The notes under the pieces were generated by a model that was not told where the DNA came from, ran no database searches, and saw only the letters and a program-made list of their open reading frames with translations. From Bacteroidales bacterium (lineage in GTDB: Bacteria; Bacteroidota; Bacteroidia; Bacteroidales; UBA932): a stretch of 40,300 nt of DNA. Within the stretch, counting starts at the first letter, position 1. Each line of letters starts with the position of its first letter. The DNA lies in the NCBI GenBank assembly GCA_017962925.1, contig JAGCUK010000035.1:1-40300 (forward strand), given 5' to 3'. Of the stretch, positions 1-9,117 are shown one piece after another. Position numbers and translations under genes: made by a program.

Positions 1-1
1 A

Positions 2-433
2 CGTACGGTGCGTCTCAGCCAGGAAGTGGTTCCCAAATCTGCCAAGGCCACGATCGACGATGTGCATCACACCGAGTTCTCATATGTGTATGTGCTTTCG
101 ATGTTTGAGGAGGATGGCACCTGGCTCCGCACCCTCGCCGAGGCACCATTCGTAGATTTCGTGCAGGACGGAGTAGTGGTGTTCGAGCCTCTAGGCATCG
201 CCTTGATCACACGTCCTCTGCACAAGGGTCCTATCAAGATTGTCGGAGAGCCTCTGCCTCACACGATTTCTGCGCTGGAAGCAGCTCTGTTGCCTCCTGC
301 ACCTCCTCAGAAGCCCGGTTCTGGTGCCAAGCCCGGCACTCCGAACCAGCCCAGCCCTAATCAGGCCGGACCTTCGGCAACCCCCAGCCGCCAGAGTACT
401 GGCAGCCGTACGACAGTTAACGGCAGGCCGTAG
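2..433 (+). CDS. C-terminal part of an unidentified protein, 5' end outside window
   Basis: The frame is open to the left edge of the window, so this is the 3' end of a longer gene. The GTG at 8 is only an internal possible start. The visible part is about 143 residues: a globular stretch with the motif YVYVLSMFEEDGTW and alternating hydrophobic segments, then a proline-, glycine- and serine-rich tail of about 50 residues that looks disordered. I do not recognise the family. The TAG stop at 431-433 directly abuts the stop of the convergent purB (CTA at 434-436 on this strand), with no intergenic base and no terminator hairpin visible. The reading frame is convincing because the window edge and the abutting stop fit. 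The function is unknown. Confidence 0.6.
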   Translation, partial: RTVRLSQEVVPKSAKATIDDVHHTEFSYVYVLSMFEEDGTWLRTLAEAPFVDFVQDGVVVFEPLGIALITRPLHKGPIKIVGEPLPHTISALEAALLPPAPPQKPGSGAKPGTPNQPSPNQAGPSATPSRQSTGSRTTVNGRP

Positions 434-1726
434 CTAGATTCCTACGCGATTGAAGATGTAATCTACGTTCTTGAAATAGTAGTCAAGAGTAAAGCAAGCC
501 TCGAGCTCCGACGGCGCAAGCAAAGCGGAGACCTCGGGGCTTTCTTTCAAGAGTGTCTGATAGTCCAGATTCTCGGTCCAGGCCTTCATGGCGATGGGCT
601 GAACCAGATCGTAGGCCTGCTCGCGGGCGAGGCCCTTGCCTATCAGCGCATTCATCACCCTCTGGGCGAAGATCACGCCCTTGGTGCGATATATATTCGC
701 CAGCATATTCTCGGGATACACCACCAGATTCTCCAGGATGCCCTTGAAACGGGTGAGCATATAATCCAGAAGCTCGGTGGCATCGGGCAGAACAATGCGT
801 TCGGTGGAGGAATGGGAGATATCCCTCTCATGCCATAATGCGACGTTTTCGTATGCGGTGGCCATGTATCCGCGCATCACGCGGGCACAGCCGCAGATAT
901 TCTCGCTGCTGATGGGATTGCGCTTGTGAGGCATTGCGCTGGAGCCCTTCTGGCCCTTGCTGAAGGCCTCTTCGGCCTCGCGAATCTCGGTGCGCTGGAG
1001 ATTGCGCACTTCGAAAGCCATCTGCTCCAGAGTGGCGGCGACCACCGCCAGGGTGGCCAGATAATAGGCGTGACGGTCCCTCTGAAGCACTTGGGTGGAG
1101 ATATCCGCAGAGGCGATGCCGAGTTTTCCGCACACGTAATCCTGAATCTGAGGAGGGATGTTGGCGAAGTTGCCTACAGCCCCGCTCATCTTTCCGGCCT
1201 CGACGCCGGCAGAGGCGAACTTGAAACGCTCGATATTGCGTTTCATCTCCTCGAACCACAACGCCCACTTCAGGCCGAAGCAGGTGATATCTGCATGGAT
1301 GCCGTGGGTGCGGCCGATGCAGGGAGTCTCCTTGAACTCTTTAGCACGCTTGCGCAGCACCTCGAGGAAATCCTCCATATCCTTCAGCAGAATGGCATCC
1401 GCCTGCTTCAGGAGATATCCGTTGGCGGTGTCCACTACGTCGGTGGAGGTGAGCCCGTAGTGCACCCACTTGCGCTCTTCGCCCAGCGTCTCGCTGACTG
1501 CGCGGGTGAAGGCAACCACATCGTGCCGGGTCTGCTCTTCTATCTCCTTGATGCGCTGAATGTTGAATCCGGCTTTGGCGCGGATCTTCGCAACATCCTC
1601 CTCGGGAATCACTCCGAGCTTGCTCCAGGCCTCGCAGGAGAGGATTTCGACCTCCAGATAAGCGGCGAATTTATTTTCCTCGCTCCACACATCCCGCATC
1701 ACTTTCCTCGAATAGCGTTCAATCAT
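434..1726 (-). CDS. purB: Adenylosuccinate lyase
   Basis: This cytosolic enzyme of the fumarase/aspartase superfamily cleaves SAICAR to AICAR and adenylosuccinate to AMP, releasing fumarate both times. The 430-residue product begins MIERYSR, as Bacillus-type PurB does. An in-frame ATG 14 codons upstream lies inside purC, and I reject it because it has no family counterpart. Visible motifs are [11 protein letters not shown] (about 66-76), [13 protein letters not shown], the GRTHGIHA histidine motif (about 138-145) and the superfamily signature [10 protein letters not shown] (about 262-271). The start lies one base after the purC stop (TGA-T-ATG), so the two genes are translationally coupled in one leftward unit. 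Length and motifs match an intact enzyme. Confidence 0.96.
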   Translation of the reverse strand: MIERYSRKVMRDVWSEENKFAAYLEVEILSCEAWSKLGVIPEEDVAKIRAKAGFNIQRIKEIEEQTRHDVVAFTRAVSETLGEERKWVHYGLTSTDVVDTANGYLLKQADAILLKDMEDFLEVLRKRAKEFKETPCIGRTHGIHADITCFGLKWALWFEEMKRNIERFKFASAGVEAGKMSGAVGNFANIPPQIQDYVCGKLGIASADISTQVLQRDRHAYYLATLAVVAATLEQMAFEVRNLQRTEIREAEEAFSKGQKGSSAMPHKRNPISSENICGCARVMRGYMATAYENVALWHERDISHSSTERIVLPDATELLDYMLTRFKGILENLVVYPENMLANIYRTKGVIFAQRVMNALIGKGLAREQAYDLVQPIAMKAWTENLDYQTLLKESPEVSALLAPSELEACFTLDYYFKNVDYIFNRVGI

Positions 1727-1727
1727 A

Positions 1728-2684
1728 TCAGCGAATGGTTTTAAGGAAACTTTCGATATTTGCGGCAATCCTTGCCTCCGGGTCGGCGTCCTCGCCCTTG
1801 TGGAACTTCTCGCCCGTCAAGTGTTCATAGAGCTCTATGTAGCGGTCGGTGATGCCGGCCACCACCTCGTCGGTCATCTCGGGAACCTTCTGCCCCTCCT
1901 TGCCCTGGAATCCGCCGGCCATCAGCCACTCGCGCACGAACTCCTTGGAGAGCTGCTTCTGATGTTCCCCGCGCGCCAGCCTTTCTTCGTAGCCGTCGGC
2001 GTAGAAATAGCGGGAGGAATCCGGAGTATGGATTTCATCCATCAGGAAGATCTTGCCGTCCTTGCGGCCGAATTCGTACTTCGTATCAACCAGGATGAGC
2101 CCGCGCTTCGCGGCGATCTGGGTGCCGCGCTCGAAGAGTGCCAGGGTATAGCGCTCCAACTGTTCGTATTCATCTGCCGGAACTATGCCGCGGGCGATGA
2201 TTTCCTCGCGGCTGATATCCTCATCGTGCCCTTCTTCCGCCTTGGTGGTGGGGGTGATGATGGGATGGGGGAGTTTTTCGTTCTCGCGCAAGCCGTCGGG
2301 GAGGGAAACTCCGCAGAGGGTGCGTTTGCCGTCGCGGTACTCGCGCCAGGCGTGCCCGGCCAGATATCCGCGCACCACCATCTCCACTTTATAGGGCTCG
2401 CACAGATGCCCGACGGTGACCATGGGATCCACTTCGGCTATCTTCCAGTTGGGGATGATATCCGCCGTGAGGTCCAGGAATTTCGAGGCTATCTGGTTGA
2501 GAACCTGTCCCTTGTAGGGGATGCCTCTGGGTAAAACTACATCGAATGCGGAGATGCGGTCTGTCGCGACCATTACGATATGCCCTCCTTCGAGGAAGTA
2601 AACATCACGCACCTTGCCTGAATACTTGGAAATCTGACCCGGAAGATGCAAATCGGTTTTAACTACAGCTTGTTGAAAACTCAT
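1728..2684 (-). CDS. purC: SAICAR synthetase, long type (first of two)
   Basis: This enzyme ligates aspartate to CAIR using ATP, giving SAICAR. The 318-residue product belongs to the longer, Bacteroidetes/eukaryote-like form. Motifs are SGKVRDVY near residue 22, TDRISAFD (41-48), [18 protein letters not shown] and [12 protein letters not shown] place the start at MSFQQAVVK (ATG complement at 2682-2684). The open frame runs 61 codons further upstream, but that extension crosses the divergent promoter region and the purE start and lacks family similarity. It is the first gene of the leftward purC-purB unit, divergent from purE. A second, clearly different SAICAR synthetase lies in the rightward unit at 7031-7753, so this step is encoded twice in one cluster. 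Confidence 0.95.
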   Translation of the reverse strand: MSFQQAVVKTDLHLPGQISKYSGKVRDVYFLEGGHIVMVATDRISAFDVVLPRGIPYKGQVLNQIASKFLDLTADIIPNWKIAEVDPMVTVGHLCEPYKVEMVVRGYLAGHAWREYRDGKRTLCGVSLPDGLRENEKLPHPIITPTTKAEEGHDEDISREEIIARGIVPADEYEQLERYTLALFERGTQIAAKRGLILVDTKYEFGRKDGKIFLMDEIHTPDSSRYFYADGYEERLARGEHQKQLSKEFVREWLMAGGFQGKEGQKVPEMTDEVVAGITDRYIELYEHLTGEKFHKGEDADPEARIAANIESFLKTIR

Positions 2685-2719
2685 TGTTTTTTGTTGATAA
2701 GTTGCACGAAAATGCCTTT

Positions 2720-2727
2720 CAAAGTTA
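2720..2727 (-). promoter_or_regulatory. Candidate -7 box for purC-purB
   Basis: Read leftward, the sequence TAACTTTG matches the Bacteroidetes -7 consensus TAnnTTTG and lies 35 bases before the purC start codon. I see no good TTG box at the expected 19-base spacing, so the match is partial. It sits only about 20 bases from the opposite-facing purE candidate, so the two polymerase footprints would overlap. Confidence 0.5.
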
Positions 2728-2739
2728 TAAATAATTTCG

Positions 2740-2747
2740 TAAATTTG
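2740..2747 (+). promoter_or_regulatory. Candidate -7 box for the purE operon
   Basis: TAAATTTG matches TAnnTTTG, with TTTC about 19 bases upstream as an imperfect -33 box. The purE ATG at 2782 follows about 30 bases later. The leader is too short to hold a known purine riboswitch, and I see no obvious operator palindrome in it. Confidence 0.55.
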
Positions 2748-2781
2748 TTCCCGTTGTTGGTAGATTAAATCTTTTCTTCTA

Positions 2782-3252
2782 ATGAATAAAGTAGCAGTCA
2801 TTATGGGTAGTGCAAGCGACTGGGACGTGATGGCTCCCGCCTGCGCCACGCTGGAAGAATTCGGCATTCCCTACGAGAAGAAGGTTCTCAGCGCCCATCG
2901 CAATCCCGGCCCTCTGGCCGACTATGTGAAAGCTGCGCAGGATAACGGCATCTCCATTATCATTGCCGGTGCTGGCGGAGCAGCTCATCTGCCCGGTGTG
3001 ATCGCGGCCCTCACCACAATTCCCGTCATAGGAGTGCCGGTGAAGTCCAAGGCACTGAACGGATTGGACTCTCTCCTCTCGATAGTGCAGATGCCATCCG
3101 GCATACCCGTCGCAACCATGGCGATAGATGGAGCCAAGAACGCCGCACTCTACGCCGTATCCATACTTGCCCTGGGGGATGAGGGGCTCGCAGATAAACT
3201 GCAGCAGTTCCGCAAGGCTCAGAGCGACAAGGTCCTGAATACAACAATATAA
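2782..3252 (+). CDS. purE: N5-carboxyaminoimidazole ribonucleotide mutase / AIR carboxylase catalytic subunit
   Basis: PurE makes CAIR, the substrate of SAICAR synthetase. Class I enzymes rearrange N5-CAIR made by PurK; class II enzymes carboxylate AIR directly. The 156-residue product has the family length. It carries the phosphate loop MGSASDWD (about 9-16), the active-site stretch SAHRNP (class I enzymes usually read SAHRTP), [13 protein letters not shown] and PVIGVPVKS. It is the first gene of the rightward purine operon. No purK is present in the cluster, so the sequence does not settle whether a distant PurK is used. A perfect 10-bp hairpin follows before purL. Confidence 0.95.
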   Translation: MNKVAVIMGSASDWDVMAPACATLEEFGIPYEKKVLSAHRNPGPLADYVKAAQDNGISIIIAGAGGAAHLPGVIAALTTIPVIGVPVKSKALNGLDSLLSIVQMPSGIPVATMAIDGAKNAALYAVSILALGDEGLADKLQQFRKAQSDKVLNTTI

Positions 3253-3258
3253 ACTCGC

Positions 3259-3283
3259 ATGCCCACCGCACCCCGGTGGGCAT
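3259..3283. other. Perfect 10-bp hairpin between purE and purL
   Basis: ATGCCCACCG and CGGTGGGCAT flank the loop CACCC. The following bases ACGCTTTAA give only a short T run, so this is at best a weak terminator. An attenuating or RNA-stabilising role between purE and purL is equally possible. Confidence 0.55.
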
Positions 3284-3296
3284 ACGCTTTAATGAT

Positions 3297-6200
3297 ATGA
3301 GTAACAAGCGATTATTCGTCGAAAAGAAAAACCGTTTCAGCGTGGAGGCGGACAGCCTGCTCGCGGAACTTAACGAAAACCTCGGCCTGAAGATGAAGTC
3401 TCTCAGGCTTCTGAACGTGTACGACCTGTTCGGATTCTCCGACTCTTTGGTGGAAAAATGCCGTTATGGGGTATTCGGGGAAGTCGTGACCGACACCGTA
3501 AGCGATTCAGTGGATCTCGCCGGCAAGAAATATCTGGCGGTGGAATACATCCCCGGCCAGTTCGACCAGAGAGTATCCTCCGCGGTGGACTGCGTGCATC
3601 TGATAGATCCCGCCGCAGACATCCGCATCAAGAGCTCGCGCCTGCTGATCTTCGATGATACCGTGACGGAGGATATCCTCGCCAAAATCGCCCACTACTA
3701 TATCAACCCCGTGGAATGCCGCCGCAAGGACCTGGGCGTGCTCAGCCTCAACGAGCAGGCGGAGGTAAAGCCTCTGGAGGATCTGACCGGATTTATAGAT
3801 ATGCCGGAAGGGGAGTATGCGGCTTTCTGCCGCTCCCACGGCCTTGCCATGAACACCGACGACCTCCGCGAGGTGGCGCTTTACTGCCGCAAGGAAAGGC
3901 GCAATCCCACAGAAACTGAGCTTCGTATTCTGGATACTTACTGGAGTGACCATTGCCGCCATACTACCTTCACCTCCGAACTTCAGGAAATCAGCATCGA
4001 AGAGTGTTTCCTCAAGCCTGAGCTGGAGGAAAGCCTGAAGCTCTTTGCAAAGATGCGCGAGGATCTCGGCCGCCAGCAGAAGCCCGTCTGCCTGATGGAA
4101 CTGGCGACTATCGGCGCTCGCTGGCTGAAGGCCAAAGGCAAGTTGGACGACTTGGAGCAGAGCGAAGAAAACAACGCCTGCAGCATATTCATCACCGCCA
4201 CCGTGGACGGCAAACCCGAAAAGTGGCTGCTGCAGTTCAAGAACGAGACGCATAATCATCCCACGGAGATCGAGCCTTTCGGAGGCGCTGCGACTTGCCT
4301 CGGCGGTGCCATCCGCGACCCTCTCTCCGGGCGTGCGTACGTTTATCAGGCGATGCGCGTGACGGGCGCGGGGAACATCCTTGCCAGTGTGGCGGATACC
4401 ATTCCCGGCAAACTTCCCCAGAAGATGATCAGCCGCAAGGCTGCGGGCGGATACTCCAGCTACGGCAACCAGATCGGCCTTGCCACCACCCATGTAAGGG
4501 AGATATATTCAGAAGGTTACACTGCCAAGCGCATGGAGATAGGCGCGGTGGTGGGTGCGGTGCGTGCCGCTGATGTGCGCCGCGAAAGCCCCGCTCCCGG
4601 CGATGTGGTGCTGCTGCTCGGCGGACGCACTGGACGCGACGGTATCGGAGGAGCCACCGGTTCCTCGAAGGAGCACACCGAAGCTTCGCTGGAGACCTGC
4701 GGAAGCGAGGTGCAGAAGGGTAACCCCCCGGAGGAGCGCCAGATCCAGAGGCTTTTCCGCCGTCCGGAAGTGACGCGTCTGATCAAGAAGAGCAACGATT
4801 TCGGCGCAGGTGGAGTCAGCGTGGCGATCGGCGAGCTTGCCGACGGCCTGGATATCTGGCTCGACCGAGTGCCTACCAAATATGCCGGTCTGAATTCCAC
4901 CGAACTGGCAATCAGCGAGTCGCAGGAGCGTATGGCGGTAGTGATTGCCGCTACCGATGTGGATGAATTCCGCCGTCTCTGCGCTGCCGACAATATAGAA
5001 CTCACCCATGTTGCGAACGTGACCGACAGCGGCCGAATGCGCATGTACAACGCAGGAGTCAAGGTCTGTGACCTCTCCCGCGCCTTCATCGACAGCGCCG
5101 GCGCCAGGCATTTCGCCAAAGCGGCCATCCTCCCCGTAGAAGATAAGGATCCCTTCGAGCGCTGCCCCGAGGGCAAGACTCTGGAGGATAAGATGATCGC
5201 GGTGATGGGCTCGCCCAACGTGGCCTCCCAGAAGGGCCTGGTGGAGATGTTCGACTCCACCATCGGCCGTTCCACCGTGCTGATGCCTTATGGCGGAAAG
5301 CGCCAGACTACTGAGACTCAGGTGTCGGTGCAGAAGCTTCCGGTAGATGGTTACACCGATACCGCCAGCATGATGGCCTTCGGCTATAACCCCGACCTGG
5401 CCCTCTGGAGTCCCTACCATTCATCGGCTTATGCCGTGGTAGAAGCGTGCACCAAGGTGGTCTGCGCCGGCGGTGATTGGTCCCGCATGCGTTTCTCCTA
5501 CCAGGAGTATTTCGAGAGGATGACCTCCGACCCTCATACCTGGGGCAAGCCCCTCAGCGCCCTGCTGGGTGCCCTCAAGATGCAGGCTGCCCTCGGCCTT
5601 CCGTCCATCGGCGGCAAGGATTCGATGAGCGGCACCTTCGAGCATATCCACGTGCCACCCACTCTGGTGGCCTTCGGAATCACTACCGTGGATGCGGGGA
5701 AGGTGATATCTACCGAATTCAAGAAGGCGGGGAACAAGATATGGCTCATCCGTCACAAGCCTCTGCCTAACCGCATGCCGAATACGGATGCACTGGCACT
5801 CAACTGGAACTATATACATTCGCAGATCGAGGCTGGGAAGATCGTTTCTGCCTGGTCTCTTGGTTACGGTGGCGTGGCTGAAGCCCTGGTGAAGATGTCT
5901 ATGGGTAACGCCCTGGGCGTCAAGGTCAGCATTCCCGAAGATGAACTCTTCCGCCTGGCTCCCGGTTCCGTCGTGGTCGAGGCTGCCGGCGATCTGGATT
6001 GCCCTTCCGCAACTCTGCTCGGCGAAGTCACCGACGGCGGCATTTGCATCAACGGTTGCTGCATCCCTCTGGAAAAGTTGGAGGCAGCCTACGAAGGTCG
6101 CTATTTCAGGATTTATCCGCCGCGGGTTGAACCTTCCTGTGCGGGCATGACGCATTGCTCCTCCGGGAAGGCAATGCCCGTACTGGGGTCCCCCTGCGGG

Positions 6201-7034
6201 ACACAGACGGGCCCTTTGCCTGACGCGGAAAGCCCTGCAGCGGCGTCATGCACCGCACCGGTGGAGCATCCGATAGTCTGTCTCCCTGTATTCCCGGGAA
6301 CAAACTGCGACTACGACACAGCCAAGGCATTCCGCAAGGCAGGAGCAGAAGTACGCCCCTTCATCTTCCGTAACCTCCTCCCCGAAGACGTCCTCGCATC
6401 CATCGACGGCCTGGCCGCACGCATAGAAGAATGCCACATCCTTGCATTCTGCGGGGGATTCTCCTCCGGAGACGAGCCCGACGGCAGCGGTAAATTCATC
6501 GCCAACGTCATCAACAACGCGAAGGTCGGCGCGGCGATTACCGCACTACTGAAGCGCGGAGGCCTGATCCTCGGCATCTGCAACGGCTTCCAGGCACTGG
6601 TCAAGAGTGGCCTGCTGCCTTATGGCAAACTGGGTTGCGTGACACCGGATTCGCCTACGCTTTTCCGCAACGACATCAACCGCCACATCTCCCTGATAGC
6701 CACCACAGAGGTCGCCACGGTGAAATCCCCCTGGCTATCCTCCTTCAAGATAGGGGACAGGCACTCCATCGCATTCAGCCATGGCGAGGGCAAGTTCGTG
6801 GTGAGCGATGAACTCGCAGCTGAACTCTTCGCAAATGGGCAGGTCGCCTTCCGCTATGTGGACAATCCCAACGGATCTTGCTACGGCATAGAGGGTATCG
6901 TCAGCCCAGACGGGCACATCCTCGGAAAGATGGGACATAGCGAGCGTTACGAAGAGAACCTCTTCAAGAACATTTCCGGCGAGAAACGCCAGGGTATTTT
7001 TGAAAACGCAGTCAACTACTTCAGAAATATATGA
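3297..7034 (+). CDS. purL: Phosphoribosylformylglycinamidine synthase, single-chain form
   Basis: This enzyme makes FGAM from FGAR, ATP and glutamine. The 1245-residue product is the large single-chain form: N-terminal PurS-like region, linker, two AIRS-type synthetase halves and a C-terminal glutaminase. Motifs are TYWSDHCRHTTFTSEL, FKNETHNHPTEIEPFGGAATC and GGKDSMSGTF. The glutaminase (about 990-1245) has its nucleophile at C1095 in LGICNGFQ, and SHGEGKF follows. I use the ATG at 3297 (MSNKRLF); the frame opens 7 codons earlier without support. Residues about 945-990 form an unusually long Cys/Pro/Gly-rich linker that encodes competing palindromes (6142-6180). The stop overlaps the next start (ATGA). 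Confidence 0.96.
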   Translation: MSNKRLFVEKKNRFSVEADSLLAELNENLGLKMKSLRLLNVYDLFGFSDSLVEKCRYGVFGEVVTDTVSDSVDLAGKKYLAVEYIPGQFDQRVSSAVDCVHLIDPAADIRIKSSRLLIFDDTVTEDILAKIAHYYINPVECRRKDLGVLSLNEQAEVKPLEDLTGFIDMPEGEYAAFCRSHGLAMNTDDLREVALYCRKERRNPTETELRILDTYWSDHCRHTTFTSELQEISIEECFLKPELEESLKLFAKMREDLGRQQKPVCLMELATIGARWLKAKGKLDDLEQSEENNACSIFITATVDGKPEKWLLQFKNETHNHPTEIEPFGGAATCLGGAIRDPLSGRAYVYQAMRVTGAGNILASVADTIPGKLPQKMISRKAAGGYSSYGNQIGLATTHVREIYSEGYTAKRMEIGAVVGAVRAADVRRESPAPGDVVLLLGGRTGRDGIGGATGSSKEHTEASLETCGSEVQKGNPPEERQIQRLFRRPEVTRLIKKSNDFGAGGVSVAIGELADGLDIWLDRVPTKYAGLNSTELAISESQERMAVVIAATDVDEFRRLCAADNIELTHVANVTDSGRMRMYNAGVKVCDLSRAFIDSAGARHFAKAAILPVEDKDPFERCPEGKTLEDKMIAVMGSPNVASQKGLVEMFDSTIGRSTVLMPYGGKRQTTETQVSVQKLPVDGYTDTASMMAFGYNPDLALWSPYHSSAYAVVEACTKVVCAGGDWSRMRFSYQEYFERMTSDPHTWGKPLSALLGALKMQAALGLPSIGGKDSMSGTFEHIHVPPTLVAFGITTVDAGKVISTEFKKAGNKIWLIRHKPLPNRMPNTDALALNWNYIHSQIEAGKIVSAWSLGYGGVAEALVKMSMGNALGVKVSIPEDELFRLAPGSVVVEAAGDLDCPSATLLGEVTDGGICINGCCIPLEKLEAAYEGRYFRIYPPRVEPSCAGMTHCSSGKAMPVLGSPCGTQTGPLPDAESPAAASCTAPVEHPIVCLPVFPGTNCDYDTAKAFRKAGAEVRPFIFRNLLPEDVLASIDGLAARIEECHILAFCGGFSSGDEPDGSGKFIANVINNAKVGAAITALLKRGGLILGICNGFQALVKSGLLPYGKLGCVTPDSPTLFRNDINRHISLIATTEVATVKSPWLSSFKIGDRHSIAFSHGEGKFVVSDELAAELFANGQVAFRYVDNPNGSCYGIEGIVSPDGHILGKMGHSERYEENLFKNISGEKRQGIFENAVNYFRNI
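6142..6180. repeat. Competing palindromes inside the purL interdomain linker
   Basis: CGGGCAT (6142-6148) pairs with ATGCCCG (6174-6180). Alternatively GCATTGC (6152-6158) pairs with GCAATGC (6171-6177). The two foldings share bases and exclude each other. They lie in the long low-complexity linker between the synthetase and glutaminase parts of PurL, which could mark an in-frame insertion of a palindromic element. Confidence 0.45.
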
Positions 7035-7753
7035 TAAAGAAAGAATTGATTTTCGACGGCAACGAGAAGCAGGTCTTCGCTACAGAAGACCCGAATAAGG
7101 TCATCTTCCGATACAAGGATGTGACCCTTGCCTACAACAGCATCAAGCGCGCCCGTTTCGACGGAAAGGGAGCGCTGAACAACCGCATCTCCGCAATCCT
7201 GCTGGGCTATCTCAACAAAAACGGAGTACGTACCCACTTTCTCGAGCAGACCGGCGAGCGGGAGCAGCTCTGCCGCAAGATCGACATCATCCCCATCGAG
7301 GTATTCTGGCGCAAGCGCATTGCCGGCACTTTGGCAACCAGGCTCGGGGTGGAGGATGGTTTCTGCCCCGGGAACGTGATCGTGGATCTGCAGTACAACA
7401 ACGATGAACTGGAAGATCCCATCATCAACAAGCACCACGCGGTCGCACTCGGACTCGCAACCTACGACGAAATCGACATTATGATGGCGGTTGCGCGTAA
7501 GGCCGGAGCACTGCTGGAAACCCTCTTCCAGGGCATTGGGATCGAGCTGGTGGATATGAAACTGGAATTCGGGCACGCATCCGACAACGGCGAACTCATC
7601 CTCTCCGATGAGATCAGCCCCGACACTTGCCGCCTCTGGGACATCGCGACTGGTGAAAGGCTTGGCAAGGACCGCTTCCGTCTGGACCTCAGCGACGTGG
7701 TGGCATCCTACAAGACCGTTTTGGAAAGACTTGAAACCCTGAACATTCAATAA
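7031..7753 (+). CDS. purC: SAICAR synthetase, short bacterial type (second copy)
   Basis: This is a second enzyme for the CAIR-to-SAICAR step. The 240-residue product is the compact form known from Bacillus and E. coli. Motifs are GKGALNNRIS (45-54), FWRKRIAGTLATR (about 92-104), DMKLEFG and SDEISPDTCRLWD. The start overlaps the purL stop by four bases (ATGA), and purF follows two bases after its TAA, so it is firmly embedded in the rightward operon. It aligns only in core motifs with the long PurC at 1728-2684, so the two are not a recent duplication. Both copies look intact. Acquisition with the Firmicutes-like L-C-F-M-N-H-D block is an inference. Confidence 0.93.
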   Translation: MIKKELIFDGNEKQVFATEDPNKVIFRYKDVTLAYNSIKRARFDGKGALNNRISAILLGYLNKNGVRTHFLEQTGEREQLCRKIDIIPIEVFWRKRIAGTLATRLGVEDGFCPGNVIVDLQYNNDELEDPIINKHHAVALGLATYDEIDIMMAVARKAGALLETLFQGIGIELVDMKLEFGHASDNGELILSDEISPDTCRLWDIATGERLGKDRFRLDLSDVVASYKTVLERLETLNIQ

Positions 7754-7755
7754 CT

Positions 7756-9114
7756 ATGGGAATTCTCGCAGTTTATGGCGTAGAGAACGCATCTACCTAC
7801 ATTTATTACGGTCTTCACAATCTGCAGCACCGCGGGCAGGAAGGGGGAGGCATCGCCACTTTCGATGAAAAGGGCAACTCGTACCGCCACCGCGGCCTGG
7901 GCCTGCTGAGCGAGGTGTTCACCAACGGGGAGGTCGGGCAGTTGAAAGGTTCCATGGGCGTGGGCAGCGTGAAGTATGCCAATGCTTCCAAGGGCGGCCC
8001 CGAGAACGTGGAGCCCCTGTACTTCCGCCACAAGAGCGGCAACTTCGTAGTGGCCGGCGAGGGCAATCTGGTGAATGCCAGGCAGATAGCTGACTATCTC
8101 GAGAAGCACGGGACTATCTTCCAGACAGATACCGACAGCGAGTTGCTGGCGCACCTTATCAAGAAGAACTACAATGAGGAGCGAATCGACCGTATAGTCA
8201 AGGCTCTGAATATGATGGAGGGCGGATTCGCCTTCGTGGTGATGACCAGAAGCCGTGTTTATGCCTGCCGCGACAAATACGGCATCAAGCCTCTCTGCAT
8301 AGGAAAGTTGGGAGATGGTTATGTGGTGGCCAGCGAATCCTGCGCCTTCGAGATCATGGGGGCGGAGTTCCTGCGCGACGTGGATCCCGGCGAGATCGTA
8401 TCCTTCGACGGCAACGGGATGCATAGCGTACGCTGGTCGCGCTTCTCCCGCCACCGCATGTGCGCTATGGAATACATCTATTTCGCGCGTCCGGACAGCG
8501 ATATCGACGGCTGCAACGTGCACGCGTACCGCAAGGAAGCAGGCCGTCGCCTCTATAGGGAATGCCCCGCCGATGCCGACATTGTCGTCGGCGTGCCTGA
8601 ATCCGGCCTCAGCGCCGCTTTCGGTTATGCCGAGGAGAGCGGCATCCCCTTCGAGATGGGTCTGGTGAAACATAAATACGTGGGACGTACCTTCATCCAG
8701 CCGGTGCAGAGCATGCGCGAGCTGGGAGTGAAGATGAAATTGACCGCCGTGCGCAGCATAGTGGCGGGCAAGAGGATAGTGCTGGTGGATGATTCCATCG
8801 TGCGTGGCACCACCTGCCTTAAGATAGTCACGCTGCTCCGCGATGCCGGGGCCTCGGAGGTGCACGTGCGCATCGCCAGCCCCATGATGCGCTTCCCTTG
8901 TCACTACGGAGTGGATACATCCACCTCCGAGGAACTCCTCTGCTCGCATCGCTCTCTGGAAGAAGCCTGCAAGGCCATCTGCGCCGATTCACTGGGCTAT
9001 CTCAGCCCCGAATCCACTTGCGCTTCCGCTTTCGGATGCGCCGATCCCTGCCAGGCGTGCTTCACCGGGGAATATCCTACGCTTCTCTATGATGATGTTA
9101 TAACAAACGATTAA
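7756..9114 (+). CDS. purF: Amidophosphoribosyltransferase homologue with degenerate glutaminase site
   Basis: PurF normally makes phosphoribosylamine from PRPP and glutamine-derived ammonia. The 452-residue product aligns along its length with Bacillus-type PurF. The PRPP loop VLVDDSIVRGTT (342-353), YVGRTFIQP, and cysteines C236, C382 and C428/C432/C435, at or near the Bacillus Fe-S ligand positions, are kept. The N-terminal glutaminase fold is also recognisable (LQHRGQEGGGI). However, the protein begins MGILAVYG where active enzymes have CGxxGI after processing, so the initiator Met stands in place of the nucleophile Cys1. The conserved glutaminase Arg is K73, and the oxyanion Asn of HNGN is E102. 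No upstream in-frame Cys is available. It may be ammonia-dependent, a paralogue or regulatory. Confidence 0.9.
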   Translation: MGILAVYGVENASTYIYYGLHNLQHRGQEGGGIATFDEKGNSYRHRGLGLLSEVFTNGEVGQLKGSMGVGSVKYANASKGGPENVEPLYFRHKSGNFVVAGEGNLVNARQIADYLEKHGTIFQTDTDSELLAHLIKKNYNEERIDRIVKALNMMEGGFAFVVMTRSRVYACRDKYGIKPLCIGKLGDGYVVASESCAFEIMGAEFLRDVDPGEIVSFDGNGMHSVRWSRFSRHRMCAMEYIYFARPDSDIDGCNVHAYRKEAGRRLYRECPADADIVVGVPESGLSAAFGYAEESGIPFEMGLVKHKYVGRTFIQPVQSMRELGVKMKLTAVRSIVAGKRIVLVDDSIVRGTTCLKIVTLLRDAGASEVHVRIASPMMRFPCHYGVDTSTSEELLCSHRSLEEACKAICADSLGYLSPESTCASAFGCADPCQACFTGEYPTLLYDDVITND

Positions 9115-9117
9115 GAT

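Noticed and set aside
2685-2781. A purine or ZTP riboswitch before purE or purC
   Set aside because: The region is only 97 bases, shared by divergent genes, and shows no matching conserved core.
3291-3304. The identical start context AATGATATGAGTAA at purL and at folD (13545-13558)
   Set aside because: Two short matches around ATG in the same operon can arise by chance and have no clear function.
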